From assembly GCA_022826725.1 (NCBI GenBank), contig JAJDUF010000004.1, positions 186,001-250,000 on the forward strand: 64,000 nt of DNA, read 5' to 3'. Numbering within the stretch: position 1 is the stretch's first letter; each line of letters starts with the position of its first letter. The DNA comes from Chloroflexota bacterium. Lineage in GTDB: Bacteria > Chloroflexota > UBA11872 > UBA12225 > JAJDUF01. The notes under the pieces were generated by a model. That model saw nothing but the letters and a program-made list of their open reading frames with translations. It was not told where the DNA came from and did not search any database. The position numbers were made by a program, and so were the translations under genes. This document shows positions 1 through 8,902 of this stretch, one piece after another.

Positions 1-1
1 C

Positions 2-67
2 GACGGCCATCGCCTCATCGCCGGCCAGCCGCGCCCCTTCCTCGTCCCCGGCGTGGCGCAACTCTGA
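2..67 (+). CDS. C-terminal end of an unidentified protein (partial)
   Basis: The window opens inside a forward reading frame that ends at a TGA at 65-67. Only 21 residues are visible, ending PFLVPGVAQL, so the family cannot be named. Codon use is GC-rich like the neighbours. It converges on the reverse-strand membrane gene that ends at 92. The call rests only on an open frame with a plausible stop, so it is tentative. Confidence 0.4.
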   Translation, partial: DGHRLIAGQPRPFLVPGVAQL

Positions 68-91
68 CGGCGCTGGCGGACGCGGACCACC

Positions 92-565
92 TTACTGCAA
101 GTCCAGGCTCTCCAGCGTCGGACGCGGCTCATCAAAGTCCTGGCCGGCCGCGCGCGCCGCGTCTCGCCGAGCCAGCCACTCGTCTACTGCCTGCCCCAGC
201 CGCTCGCCGGCTTCCTGCCGGCCTTCTTGCCGGGCCTGTTCGAGCCGCTGCACGCGCCAATCTTCCAGCATCCCCGTCAGGCTCATGATTGCTCCTCCGA
301 CTTCCGCCACAAACACCGCGGCTACGGCGGACCCAACGCCCCAGGTGGCAAACTGCGGTACCAGGTCAGGGAACGGCTCCAGCGGCCATAGCCGCCAGAT
401 GCCTAATCCCATCAGGCCAATGAAGAGGATGCTATAGAGGTTCCGCACCCGGTACGGCACACTCCAGATCGGTACCCGTTCCCTGCGGGCCGGCGCACAC
501 CTGGCAGCCCACCAGCCCCACACCCGGTCGCTCGCGCGTAAGCGGGAATCCTGCCCCTCTCCCAC
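92..565 (-). CDS. Small membrane protein with charged C-terminal helix, unknown function
   Basis: Up to 157 residues. Two hydrophobic stretches (about residues 43-60 and 75-95) look like membrane helices, followed by an Arg/Glu/Gln-rich segment (EDWRVQRLEQARQEGRQE) that could form a cytoplasmic coiled coil. I recognise no family. The track's start is a GTG lying inside a GC-rich intergenic repeat, so the true start is probably further in, near the WGWW or YRVRNLY region. Codon use matches its neighbours. It lies downstream of the Gfo/Idh gene on the same strand, with a repeat between them. Confidence 0.5.
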   Translation of the reverse strand: MGEGQDSRLRASDRVWGWWAARCAPARRERVPIWSVPYRVRNLYSILFIGLMGLGIWRLWPLEPFPDLVPQFATWGVGSAVAAVFVAEVGGAIMSLTGMLEDWRVQRLEQARQEGRQEAGERLGQAVDEWLARRDAARAAGQDFDEPRPTLESLDLQ

Positions 566-592
566 GGCAAGAGGGCCGGGGTGAGGGCAACC
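545..592. repeat. Intergenic GC-rich hairpin repeat (CCCTCTCC type)
   Basis: A CCCTCTCCCACGGCAAGAGGG core followed by CCGGGGTGAGG. It is a degenerate member of the CTCACCCC-GGCCCCTCTCC hairpin family found between many genes here. Confidence 0.55.
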
Positions 593-603
593 TCGCCGCA
601 GCT

Positions 604-1620
604 CTAGCCGAGGTCAGCCAGGTCTACGATGCGGCGCTCGCGGATGGACGTGAACGCGCCGATAGCGAGCGCCGTGGCCAGCAGGCCGTCCTGCGCCGTT
701 GCGCCCGTCCTGATTGGCTGCCCTTCGCCGACGCTGGCCGCGAACTCCCGCATCAGCGCGCGGTAGCCGGTGTAGTCGTCTTGCTCCTCCGGCGAAAGCT
801 GCGCGACCGTCGTTGCCTCTCGGGTTTCTTTGCCGTCGCCCAGCGTCAGCCCGGCGAAATAGCCGTAAATCGTGGCGCTCTTTCCCTCACCGTCGAACAA
901 CTGGTAGAACGACTTCTTGACGTGGTGCGCTGGCCCGAAATCGCCGATCACGGCGGAGGCCGTGCTGCCGTTGGCGTAATAGATCGTGCAGACGGTGCTA
1001 TCAATGAGGGCGGAACCCGGGTGGGTGAACGCCCCGCCGCCGGCAGCGATGGCGACCGGCTCCGAGTCGTGGAAGTAGGAGAGCAGGTCGAAGGTATGCA
1101 CGCCTTGGGAGATGACGTTGGCCCCGCCCCGGTCCGGCGACTGCGCCCACGACGCCTCGCCCCAGCGCGGATCAATCATCTGCCCGGTCGAAACCAGCGA
1201 TTGCGGAAGAAAGACTTTCGCCCGCGTCACCAGCGGCGCAAAGCGAGCCTGAAAGCCGACCATCAGCTGCACGTCGTTGGCTACGACAGCCTCGACAATC
1301 CGCTGCGCCGCCGTCACCGTCAGCGCCAGCGGCTTCTCGATGAGGATGTGCTTGCCAGCGTTCGCCGCCATGACAGCGTAGTCGGGGTGCGAGTCGTGGT
1401 GGGTCGCAATGACGACGGCCTGGATGCTTGGGTCCTCAATGGCCCGGCGGATGTCGGTGCTCACCGTGCCGGTGCCCACCGCCGCTTGGAGCGCGGCGGC
1501 CTTCTCCGGCACCGCATCGGCAAATGTGACCACCTCACCCAGACCGAGCGCCGTCAAGTTGCGAGCGTGGATTGTTCCCATCCCGCCGCACCCCACCACC
1601 GCCACCCTCAGGTCGGTCAT
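604..1620 (-). CDS. Gfo/Idh/MocA family oxidoreductase
   Basis: An NAD(P)-dependent oxidoreductase of 338 residues. The N-terminal Rossmann fold opens with VAVVGCGGMG, and the catalytic-lysine motif is present as LIEKPLA. The C-terminal half is the mixed alpha/beta substrate domain. Family members oxidise or reduce sugars, inositols and related polyols; the substrate is not predictable. I chose the ATG at 1620, which follows GAGGAGG at nine bases, over the TTG at 1638 used by the track. It is followed on the same strand by a small membrane protein and lies downstream of the DapA-family gene, so it may form a reverse-strand operon with the genes back to 4252. Confidence 0.9.
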   Translation of the reverse strand: MTDLRVAVVGCGGMGTIHARNLTALGLGEVVTFADAVPEKAAALQAAVGTGTVSTDIRRAIEDPSIQAVVIATHHDSHPDYAVMAANAGKHILIEKPLALTVTAAQRIVEAVVANDVQLMVGFQARFAPLVTRAKVFLPQSLVSTGQMIDPRWGEASWAQSPDRGGANVISQGVHTFDLLSYFHDSEPVAIAAGGGAFTHPGSALIDSTVCTIYYANGSTASAVIGDFGPAHHVKKSFYQLFDGEGKSATIYGYFAGLTLGDGKETREATTVAQLSPEEQDDYTGYRALMREFAASVGEGQPIRTGATAQDGLLATALAIGAFTSIRERRIVDLADLG

Positions 1621-1678
1621 CGCCGTTTGCCTCCTCAAACTCAGTGCGTTCCTAGGATATGTCGTGCCGGCCCTATCT

Positions 1679-1742
1679 CGTCATTCCAGCTTTCGCCGGA
1701 ATCCACGTCCCCCGTCGGGACGGGGGGACCATAGGGGGGCCA
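1679..1742. repeat. Composite intergenic repeat (CGTCATTCC unit plus GGGGGGACCATAGGGGGGCC unit)
   Basis: Two repeat types lie side by side: an imperfect palindrome beginning CGTCATTCCAGCTTTCG and a G-run hairpin ending GGGGGGACCATAGGGGGG. Both recur elsewhere in the window, the second in about ten other places and in both orientations. Confidence 0.75.
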
Positions 1743-1757
1743 CCACCGACCACTCTC

Positions 1758-2648
1758 CTAGTTCGGCAAAATGCCGTTCTCCCCCAAGACCTGGCGTAGC
1801 TGCGCCATCGCGTCGTCGGAGAGCGGCTCGAACGGCGGATGTACCCATCGCTTGCAGATGCCCAGTAGCTCCAGTACCGCCTTCTCTTCGGCCGAGGTCT
1901 CCGTGTTGCGTCGCGGCGGGAACTGCTTGATGATCCTGATGAGCGCAAAGGCCTTCTCCCGCGCCTCCGCGATCTGCCCCTCCTGCCAAAGCGTGTGGAC
2001 CTCGCTGTGCTGCTTGGGGAAGCTGGAGGCTGTGCTCATCGTGCAGCACTGCACACCCAGCGCCAGGTACGCCAGGTGATTGCCGCCCCCGGCGCCGAGC
2101 ACCTGGAACGATTCGCTATTCAGCATCGCGATGCCGGTCATCTGGGTGAGGTCGTAGCCGCCGATCTTCATGCCCGCGATATTCGGATGCTGCGACAGTT
2201 CCGTGACGGCCTCTACCGTCGGCTCCAGCGCCCGCGCCGGGTTGCTGTAGAGCCATAGCGGCAGCGGCGACCGGTCCGCCATCGCCGACCAGTAGTCCAC
2301 GCTCATGCTCGTGCTCATCTTCCGGTCGGTCGGCAGCAGGTGGTAGCCCTGGATGGGTAGGTGCGCCGTCTCGTCGAAGAACCGGTACACCTCGGACATC
2401 ACCGGGTCGCTGCATCCTACGATCAGGGTGGTGCGCCCCTGCATGTGCTCGGCGATGATCTTGGTGGCCTCGACCCGGTGCGCGTGGGGCATCGTGAAGT
2501 TCTCGCTACCCGAACCGAGCACCCATAGACCGGCGAGCGGATTCTCGAAAAGATAGTCCAGCAGCCGCGCGTAGCCCTCTCGATCCGGGCTGCCGTCCTC
2601 GTGCATCGGGCTTACCAACACCGGCATCACACCATTCAACATAGTCAC
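1758..2648 (-). CDS. Dihydrodipicolinate synthase (DapA/NAL) family protein
   Basis: A class I aldolase/lyase of the DapA superfamily, 296 residues, the usual length. It shows a GSGSEN motif in place of the family's GTTGE, a WLYSNPAR segment matching the conserved Tyr loop, and the Schiff-base lysine in AGMKIGG. In this setting it is more likely to cleave or dehydrate a keto-sugar acid than to make lysine precursors, but that is inference. A GTG at 2648 lies nine bases after AAAGGAG and fits better than the ATG two codons later. It sits between the propeller glycosidase-like gene and the Gfo/Idh gene on the same strand. Confidence 0.88.
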   Translation of the reverse strand: MTMLNGVMPVLVSPMHEDGSPDREGYARLLDYLFENPLAGLWVLGSGSENFTMPHAHRVEATKIIAEHMQGRTTLIVGCSDPVMSEVYRFFDETAHLPIQGYHLLPTDRKMSTSMSVDYWSAMADRSPLPLWLYSNPARALEPTVEAVTELSQHPNIAGMKIGGYDLTQMTGIAMLNSESFQVLGAGGGNHLAYLALGVQCCTMSTASSFPKQHSEVHTLWQEGQIAEAREKAFALIRIIKQFPPRRNTETSAEEKAVLELLGICKRWVHPPFEPLSDDAMAQLRQVLGENGILPN

Positions 2649-2693
2649 GTCGTACTGCTCCTTTCTGTCTAGGGCCTACTGCGCCTCCACCGC

Positions 2694-2732
2694 ACTCCCC
2701 CTCTCCACATGGTGGAGAGGGGGCCGGGGGCA
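2694..2732. repeat. Intergenic GC-rich hairpin repeat
   Basis: A CCCCCTCTCCACATGGTGGAGAGGG hairpin followed by GGCCGGGGGCA. It is the CCCCTCTCC family seen at many other gene boundaries and may double as a transcription terminator. Confidence 0.65.
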
Positions 2733-2749
2733 GGCAGGAAACCACGGGG

Positions 2750-4252
2750 CTAACTCGCGGCTGCAAACGCAAAGCTGTAGAGCTTGGCCTGGCCGTAGAG
2801 GCGGAAGCGCAGCTGAATGCGCTCCACCTCCACGCCGGCGAGCGTGCGATGCTCCCGCCAGCGCACCGGCAGGCGCACGCCGTCGGTGAGCACCCGCTGG
2901 CAGTCGTCTGCGCCATAGCCGGGCAGGGGCTCTCCGGTAGCGGCGTCTACGATCTCGACTGTCACCCAACTCCGGTACGGCTCCGGATCACCGACGTTCA
3001 CGACCAACTCACGTTCGTGGGCGTCGCGCACGGCGATGGGCACCGTCGTAACGGTAGCCGGCACCAGCCGGTCAATCGAGCGCACGTCCACAAAGCCGTC
3101 CAACCGCAGCGTCGCCAGGCCGGCGCGCGACGGGTAGACGATCCCGCTGCTAGGCACGCCCAGGTCCTCGGTGAACTTGCGCGGTGTGTTCTGAGCCGGC
3201 CAGCCCTTCCACTCGCTACCGTTGCCGGAGTAGAAAATCCAAATCTTGTCATCGTGGACGATAGTTTGGCTGCTGGATGCAATCCAGCCGGCGTCCCACT
3301 CGTTGGCCTCGCCCCGCGCCACTATCGGCCGGTGCGGCTGCAACCGCCGAAACTGCTCGCCATTGCGGCTGACGGCCAGCCGCAGCTCGCCGGTGAGCGC
3401 GTGAAACCAGTCGTCGTAGCGCCCGAACTCGTAGAGCATCAGATAGTGCCCCTCGTAAGGCAGCACCGAGCAGAAGTGCAGCTCGTCCTCCGGGCCGGTG
3501 TCGGTGTCCAGCACCGGATTCAGCGCGCTCGGCGTCAGGTCTTCGAGCGTCGGCCCGCAGGCCAGCCCAATCTTGCGGACGTGCTCCCGGCCGTCGTGCG
3601 TCGGCTGAATCAGCTGGCCATACCACTTGTAGCGGCGGTTGGGGTCGGGGTCCTGGTCGTCACGGAGCGGCTGGCATGGGTCAATGCCGTGGCCACCGTA
3701 CAACCCGTGGTCGGGGTCCACGTCAACAGGATCGCTCCACCATTTCGCATCCGGCGAGTACATCACCTTGTACCGCATCGGTGGAGCGCCCTTGGTCGCC
3801 GCCTTGAAGCGCTTGGCCGGGTCCGTCTCGGCCAAGTCCAGCATCGGCCGCATCTTGGTGGAGTGGCTGTCTTTCTTGCCGCGTGTGTTGCCCAGGACGA
3901 TATTGTTGTCCGTGCTCCCCAGCCATTCGTAGCGGCCGACGCGCGGCTTGACCCAGTTGATGCCGTCGGCACTCTCGGCGTACCCCTCCTGCCAGTTGCG
4001 CTGGCGGATGTGGCCGATCCCGGAGTAGATCATCTTGAACAGCCCGTCCGCCGGGTCGTACATCACGCCGCCGGGCCACGGCCGCGCCTGCATGGAGTCC
4101 CACTCGTCGAGCTGTCCCAGTGCCAGGATCGGATTGTGCGGACACTTGGTCGCCGTGTTGACAACCTGTTCGGCGCCATCCAGCGCCGCAACCTCTTGAA
4201 GGTCTACGAAAAGCACCCGCCGCGAACTGGCTGTGTCTAGCGCAATCGTCAT
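2750..4252 (-). CDS. Beta-propeller glycosidase-like protein (GH32/43-type fold), paralogue of the 60-64 kb pair
   Basis: 500 residues. Repeated motifs such as VMYDPADGLFKMIYSG, YAESADGINWVKP and KIWIFYSGNGSEWKG are typical of five-bladed propeller glycosidases and related uncharacterised proteins. The order of blades, the LPGYGADDC segment and the C-terminal beta domain (LRFRLYGQAKLYSFAF) match the two proteins at 60457 and 62315, so they are paralogues. No signal peptide is evident, so it may act in the cytoplasm. The ATG at 4252 follows a GGAAGAGGAAAG purine run. It is the first gene of a probable reverse-strand operon with the DapA-family and Gfo/Idh genes. The substrate is unknown. Confidence 0.72.
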   Translation of the reverse strand: MTIALDTASSRRVLFVDLQEVAALDGAEQVVNTATKCPHNPILALGQLDEWDSMQARPWPGGVMYDPADGLFKMIYSGIGHIRQRNWQEGYAESADGINWVKPRVGRYEWLGSTDNNIVLGNTRGKKDSHSTKMRPMLDLAETDPAKRFKAATKGAPPMRYKVMYSPDAKWWSDPVDVDPDHGLYGGHGIDPCQPLRDDQDPDPNRRYKWYGQLIQPTHDGREHVRKIGLACGPTLEDLTPSALNPVLDTDTGPEDELHFCSVLPYEGHYLMLYEFGRYDDWFHALTGELRLAVSRNGEQFRRLQPHRPIVARGEANEWDAGWIASSSQTIVHDDKIWIFYSGNGSEWKGWPAQNTPRKFTEDLGVPSSGIVYPSRAGLATLRLDGFVDVRSIDRLVPATVTTVPIAVRDAHERELVVNVGDPEPYRSWVTVEIVDAATGEPLPGYGADDCQRVLTDGVRLPVRWREHRTLAGVEVERIQLRFRLYGQAKLYSFAFAAAS

Positions 4253-4299
4253 CTACTTTCCTCTTCCTACGTGATGGTGTGTAGCCGAGGCGTCGTGAC

Positions 4300-4341
4300 G
4301 CCTCGCCCCCCCGCCGCAGCGGGGGGGCCATAGGGGGCCAG
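4300..4341. repeat. Intergenic G-run hairpin repeat (GGGGGGGCCATAGGGGGCC)
   Basis: C-run and G-run arms (CCCCCCCGCCGCAGCGGGGGGG) followed by CCATAGGGGGCC. It is a full member of the most frequent repeat family in the window and lies between divergently transcribed genes. Confidence 0.75.
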
Positions 4342-4473
4342 TGCTGATCGCCACGCAAAACCGTATGATGATACGCTTAACCCGCTCGCGCAAGCCACAA
4401 CTGCCGACAGAGACTGGACCCAAACGCAGCACGCCGCGCCAGCGCAGCAGTCCGACGCCCAACAGGAGGAGCT

Positions 4474-5448
4474 ATGGTTCGGATGGCCCTGATCGGTTGC
4501 GGTGCGAACGCCGCGCCCTACCTGGCGGCCGCGCAGCAACTCCCGGAGACAGCGATTACGGCCGTCGCCGACGCGGACCCCGCCCAGGTTGAACGCGCCG
4601 CCCGTACCGCCGGCGCCGCAACCCGCGCCGGCACCCTCGACGAACTGCTTGACGGCGCCGCCGAGGCGTTCGACGCGGTCATTATCACCACACCGGCCGC
4701 GACCCACGCCGCTCTCGTGAATCGCGCGGCGCAGGCTGGCAAGCACGCCCTGGTCGAGTCACCACTTGCCCCTACGGCCGCCGAGGCGCAGCAGATTGCC
4801 GCCGGCCGCGCGGCCGGGGTCCGGCTGATGCTGGCACACCCGGCCCGCTTTCAGGCCGATCACCGCGCCGTCAAGGAAAGCCTCGACGACGGCGAGCTAG
4901 GCCGGCCGGGGCTGCTCCGCATCCACCAGTGGTTCTCCGCTACCGACGGCAGCGAGCGGTCGGCCCACGCCGGCCTCGCGGCGCTCGACCTGGCGCTGTG
5001 GATGTTCGATGGCCTGCCGACTCACGTCTACGCCGTCGCACGACCCACTCGAACGACCGACCTCGCCGCTGCGGAGTACGCGCAAGTCCACCTCGGCTTT
5101 GCCGACGGCGGTATGGCGCTCATTGACCTGGCCCACACGCTGCCGACCGGCGATGGCTACGACTCGCTGACGCTGATCGGCTCGCTTGGCGCCGCCTACG
5201 CCGACACGCACCACAACATGCAGCTGCTGTACGGCGGCGGCCACGCCCAAGCGGTGCGGACGGAGCCGGACGAGTCGGTCATCGCGCTGGTGCTGGCGGA
5301 GTTCGCCGCGGCCATCGCAGAGGAGCGCGAGCCGGCAGTAGGCGGCGCAGACGGACACGCTGCGCTGCTGGTCGCCGCCGCCGTGGAATCGTCGTTGGCC
5401 GCGGCGACGGCCATGACGCTGACAGAGGGGTGCTATGAGCGCGCCTGA
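4474..5448 (+). CDS. Gfo/Idh/MocA family oxidoreductase with ESP instead of EKP
   Basis: 324 residues. The Rossmann motif is ALIGCGANAAPY and the substrate domain is intact. The usual EKP motif reads LVESPLA, so the lysine normally placed at the nicotinamide is a serine. This suggests altered or lost redox catalysis, or a non-catalytic partner of the next gene. The ATG follows AGGAGGAGCT. A TATGAT sequence near 4364 could be a promoter element. It overlaps the next Gfo/Idh gene by 14 bp, so the two are probably translated together and may form a heteromer. Confidence 0.85.
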   Translation: MVRMALIGCGANAAPYLAAAQQLPETAITAVADADPAQVERAARTAGAATRAGTLDELLDGAAEAFDAVIITTPAATHAALVNRAAQAGKHALVESPLAPTAAEAQQIAAGRAAGVRLMLAHPARFQADHRAVKESLDDGELGRPGLLRIHQWFSATDGSERSAHAGLAALDLALWMFDGLPTHVYAVARPTRTTDLAAAEYAQVHLGFADGGMALIDLAHTLPTGDGYDSLTLIGSLGAAYADTHHNMQLLYGGGHAQAVRTEPDESVIALVLAEFAAAIAEEREPAVGGADGHAALLVAAAVESSLAAATAMTLTEGCYERA

Positions 5449-6511
5449 GCCGCTGCGCGTCCTCGTCATGGGGGCAGTGAAGCACGACTATATCCTGCAC
5501 GGCATGGCAGCGCATCCTCGCTATGAGTTGCTTGCCGTCACCGACGATGAAGCCGCGCCCGATTGGGCACACGCACGCAATGCGGCCACCGCCGCTGCCC
5601 TCGGCCTCTCGTATCTCCCTGGCGTATCGGCCGCGCTGGACCGCTTCCAACCGCAGGTCGCGTGCGTCACCCCGGAAGTGCCTCGCCACGCCGCCCTCAC
5701 CGTGCAGGCGGCCGAGGCTGGCCTGCACATCGTCCAGGACAAGCCGCTGGCGCTCGCGCTCGCCGACTGCGACCGGATTGTCGCAGCGGTCGAGCGCGCT
5801 GGCGTGGGGTTCCTGATGTGGAGCCGGAATACCTTTCCCGCCATCCGCCAGGCGAAGGCCATGCTCGCCACCGGCAACATCGGTCAGCCGTCTGCCATTC
5901 ACGTGGACTTCTATTTCGCCAAGGACGCCGGCGCCCTGCTCGGCTCCGGCGAGCCGGAGGAGATCGAGGTCAGTTGGGACGGCCTCGGAGAATTGACTCT
6001 CGAAGGCATTTACCCACTGGCCTACCTCCACGAGTTGCTCGGCGTCCCCGTCCGGCGCGTCTTTGCCCGCACCACCGCGCACTTCTTCCAGCGACACGCG
6101 GACCGCGGCGTGGAGGACTTAGGCTCGGTGACGCTGGAGATGGACAACGGGATGGTCGGCTCGCTGTGCATCGGACGCATCGGTGAGCCGAGCCATCCCA
6201 ATATTGGCGAGCTGCGGCTGCACATTCTGGGCACGAAAGGCGCGTTCGTCGTCGCCGAGCCGCGGCCGGAGGTATCGGTATACGCGCGCGGCCTCAAGCC
6301 GGGCGACTATCGCCAGCGGCGCGTGGGCTTGGACTACGAGCGGCGGCTCCTCGACAACTTTGCCGCGGCCGTTGACACCGGCGCGGACACAATGCTCACG
6401 GCCCGCGACAGCCGGGCCATCGCCGCCACCGTTCTCGCCGCCATCGAGTCCGGGCAGACCGGCCGCCCCGTCGAAGTACCGTCGTTAGGGGCATCTTGGG
6501 GGCGTGATTAA
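5435..6511 (+). CDS. Gfo/Idh/MocA family oxidoreductase
   Basis: 358 residues. The N-terminus VLVMGAVKHDYILHG is a divergent dinucleotide-binding loop that lacks the usual GxGxxG, but the lysine motif is kept as VQDKPLA. The start ATG lies inside the end of the preceding gene (14-bp overlap), which indicates translational coupling. With the upstream paralogue that has lost its lysine, it may form a pair in which this subunit supplies the active site; that is inference. The next gene starts 43 bp downstream. Confidence 0.85.
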   Translation: MSAPEPLRVLVMGAVKHDYILHGMAAHPRYELLAVTDDEAAPDWAHARNAATAAALGLSYLPGVSAALDRFQPQVACVTPEVPRHAALTVQAAEAGLHIVQDKPLALALADCDRIVAAVERAGVGFLMWSRNTFPAIRQAKAMLATGNIGQPSAIHVDFYFAKDAGALLGSGEPEEIEVSWDGLGELTLEGIYPLAYLHELLGVPVRRVFARTTAHFFQRHADRGVEDLGSVTLEMDNGMVGSLCIGRIGEPSHPNIGELRLHILGTKGAFVVAEPRPEVSVYARGLKPGDYRQRRVGLDYERRLLDNFAAAVDTGADTMLTARDSRAIAATVLAAIESGQTGRPVEVPSLGASWGRD

Positions 6512-6553
6512 TCGCGCCCAGGACCGCACGACAAGCATTTTGAGGAGGGCCAC

Positions 6554-8899
6554 ATGCCAGCACGGACCGTATTCCGCTGCACGGACGGCTACGCTTGCGA
6601 CCTCGCGGCGACGCCGGACGGCTGGGTCCTGGCAGCGGTAGGGCTGCCCGCCGTAGACGATCGGTTCGTCCGCAACATGGACCGCAGCCGGGAATGGGAG
6701 CACATTCGCGCTAGGTTGCACCCGGGCCGCAGCTATGCCGAGTGGGGTGCGGCCGTAGCGGGTACCGCGGCCACGTTGCAGCTGATTGTGCAGCGCGACG
6801 GCCGGACCACGACCGTAGCCACCGAGACGGCCGAGCAGTTCTCCGGTGCCGCAGTGGTCGGCGGCACCGCCCCGGTCTACCTCTGGACCGCCTATGACGG
6901 CGAGCAGTGGAGCGTCACCCTCCGACGGGGCGGCGAGCAACGAGTGCTCTATCGCGGCGCGGCCGTCACCCTCGGCCCGGCCCTCGTGCGCGACGAGTCC
7001 GGTGCCATCTGGTACGCCTGGACCAGCCGTGCCGGGACGACCGACACCGTCCACCTCACGAGCGAAGGATCATCCGACACCATCACCTTACCGGGGCGTT
7101 TGCCGAGCCTCACGCCGGTAGACGGCGGCGTCGCAATCTGTTTCGAGCGTCCCGACGGTGACGCCATCCACGTTTACGGCGCAATCTGCACCGACGGCGC
7201 GCTCTGCGATTCGGTCCGGCTATCGTCACGGCAGCCACTCAACTTCCAGCCGCGCTGCACGACCGCTGCGGACGGCCGCGTGGTGGTGGCCTGGGAAACC
7301 TCGCCGGCCTGGGGCTTCGACACGCGGGTCGAGCAGTTTCGCGAGATCGAGCTAAAGCAACTCGACCCGGCGAGTGGACAGGTTAGCGCCGGGCCGGGGG
7401 CGGATGACGGCATCCTCCCCATCCCTCCCCACGCCTACGACCGGCGCAAGGGACGTGCTGTTGGACGCGGCATGTTTCTCAATATGAACCCGTCGAACAT
7501 CTACCTCCTTCGCTCCGGCGACGACCTGCTCTGCACCTTCCGCATGTTCGCTCCGCTGCAGGAGGTACATTCGGGGGCAAAAGCACTGGGCACAAGAGAC
7601 GCTTGGGACTTGTGCGTCATGCGCTGCCACGACGATGTGTGGTCCGATCCGCAGCGCGTCACCGACGCTGCCGGCTTCTCCCACCATCCCTACGGCGCGG
7701 CTGTGTCGGGCGGCCACTTATTGGCCGCCGTCCATTGCCTCGAGCACACCAAGTTCCCGCCGCGCGACCATCGCATCGAGGTGCTCCAAGCCGCCGGCGC
7801 GTTGCCACCAATGCATGATCGACACCCGACCTTCGCTCCCGTGCCGATCCAGCCCACCACGCCGATCACCCATACGCCCGCCTTGCCGGGTGCGCCCGAC
7901 GGCCTCCGCCTCGTGTTTGGCGACCTCCACAACCACACCAACTACTCGTCCTGCTACCCGGCGCTTGATGGCATCCCCGACGACAACTTCCGCTGGCAGA
8001 AAGACATCCTCGGCCACGAAGTGCTCTGTATCACCGACCACATGCGCCTGTCGGACGCCGACTACCGGCAGCGCCTCGACGCGCTGGAGCGCGAGCACAC
8101 CGCCGAGCGCGTGCCGCTCTACAGCCTGGAGTGGGCACGGCCGCCGTGGCATCACTCCAACTTCTTCACCTACGACAAGCAGGTGATGAAGCGGCTCCGG
8201 CAGATCGTCCTCGCCTCCCTGGACTACAGCGAGATTTGCGAGACCGTCGCGACCGAGCTACCGCCCAATACGGTCGCAGCCATCCGCCACTGGCACGGCG
8301 ATAGGCACACCTTCTGCTACGACCAGCGCGTGGAGTGGGGCATGGAGGTGCTGCACGGCCGCGGCGATGAAATGGCTACGGAGCCGGATATGGCCGGTCA
8401 CACCTCAACCTTTCCCTTCCCGGCCAACTTCATCGAGACGGAGGGCGCCAAGCTCGCCCTCATCGGCGGCTCGGACCACCACATGTCGCTGCTGGGGTCC
8501 TGCGTCACCGGCTTCTGGGTCTCCGAGCTGACCGGCGAGGCCGTGTTCGATGCCCTACGGAACCGGCGGACCGTTGCCTGCGCCAACGGCAAGATCGCGC
8601 TATGGCTGCACAGCGACGGCGTAGCGATGGGCCAGGAAGGCACGGTGCAAGCTCCCTGCACGCTCACCGTCTCCGCGGCCGCGCCGCTGCCCATCGAGCG
8701 CCTGTCGCTCTGGCGCGACGGGCAGTGGGTCCAAGAGGTGCGCGGCTTGGAGCAGCAGGTTCGGCATACCTTTACCGACGCAGACGCGGGACCCGGCGAC
8801 CACTACTACATCGTGCGCGCCCAAACGGAGCAACCGGCAAGCTATCCCAAAGGCCCGATCATCGGCTACACGGCCCCCATCTGGCTCTCGGTGCATTAG
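6554..8899 (+). CDS. Two-domain protein: N-terminal propeller-like region and C-terminal PHP/DUF3604-like metal-binding domain
   Basis: 781 residues. About the first 430 carry repeated beta motifs (GAIWYAWTSR, VVVAWETSPAW) like a sialidase-type propeller. From about 455 the sequence reads FGDLHNHTNYSSC, then CITDHMRLSD and GGSDHHMS, which match the metal-binding motifs of PHP-related DUF3604 proteins. A short beta domain follows. The ATG follows GAGGAGG at five bases. No signal peptide is seen. The His/Asp motifs suggest a hydrolase, but no reaction can be assigned. It sits in a forward operon between Gfo/Idh genes and a DUF3500 lipoprotein. Confidence 0.75.
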   Translation: MPARTVFRCTDGYACDLAATPDGWVLAAVGLPAVDDRFVRNMDRSREWEHIRARLHPGRSYAEWGAAVAGTAATLQLIVQRDGRTTTVATETAEQFSGAAVVGGTAPVYLWTAYDGEQWSVTLRRGGEQRVLYRGAAVTLGPALVRDESGAIWYAWTSRAGTTDTVHLTSEGSSDTITLPGRLPSLTPVDGGVAICFERPDGDAIHVYGAICTDGALCDSVRLSSRQPLNFQPRCTTAADGRVVVAWETSPAWGFDTRVEQFREIELKQLDPASGQVSAGPGADDGILPIPPHAYDRRKGRAVGRGMFLNMNPSNIYLLRSGDDLLCTFRMFAPLQEVHSGAKALGTRDAWDLCVMRCHDDVWSDPQRVTDAAGFSHHPYGAAVSGGHLLAAVHCLEHTKFPPRDHRIEVLQAAGALPPMHDRHPTFAPVPIQPTTPITHTPALPGAPDGLRLVFGDLHNHTNYSSCYPALDGIPDDNFRWQKDILGHEVLCITDHMRLSDADYRQRLDALEREHTAERVPLYSLEWARPPWHHSNFFTYDKQVMKRLRQIVLASLDYSEICETVATELPPNTVAAIRHWHGDRHTFCYDQRVEWGMEVLHGRGDEMATEPDMAGHTSTFPFPANFIETEGAKLALIGGSDHHMSLLGSCVTGFWVSELTGEAVFDALRNRRTVACANGKIALWLHSDGVAMGQEGTVQAPCTLTVSAAAPLPIERLSLWRDGQWVQEVRGLEQQVRHTFTDADAGPGDHYYIVRAQTEQPASYPKGPIIGYTAPIWLSVH

Positions 8900-8902
8900 G
8901 AG

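Noticed and set aside
781-1734. 317-codon forward ORF opposite the first Gfo/Idh gene
   Set aside because: It is a shadow of the reverse-strand gene: Arg/His/Pro-rich composition, no family motifs and no ribosome binding site.
2849-4240. 463-codon forward ORF opposite the propeller glycosidase-like gene
   Set aside because: Antisense shadow created by high GC; its composition is dominated by Val, Arg, Gln and His and no domain is recognisable.
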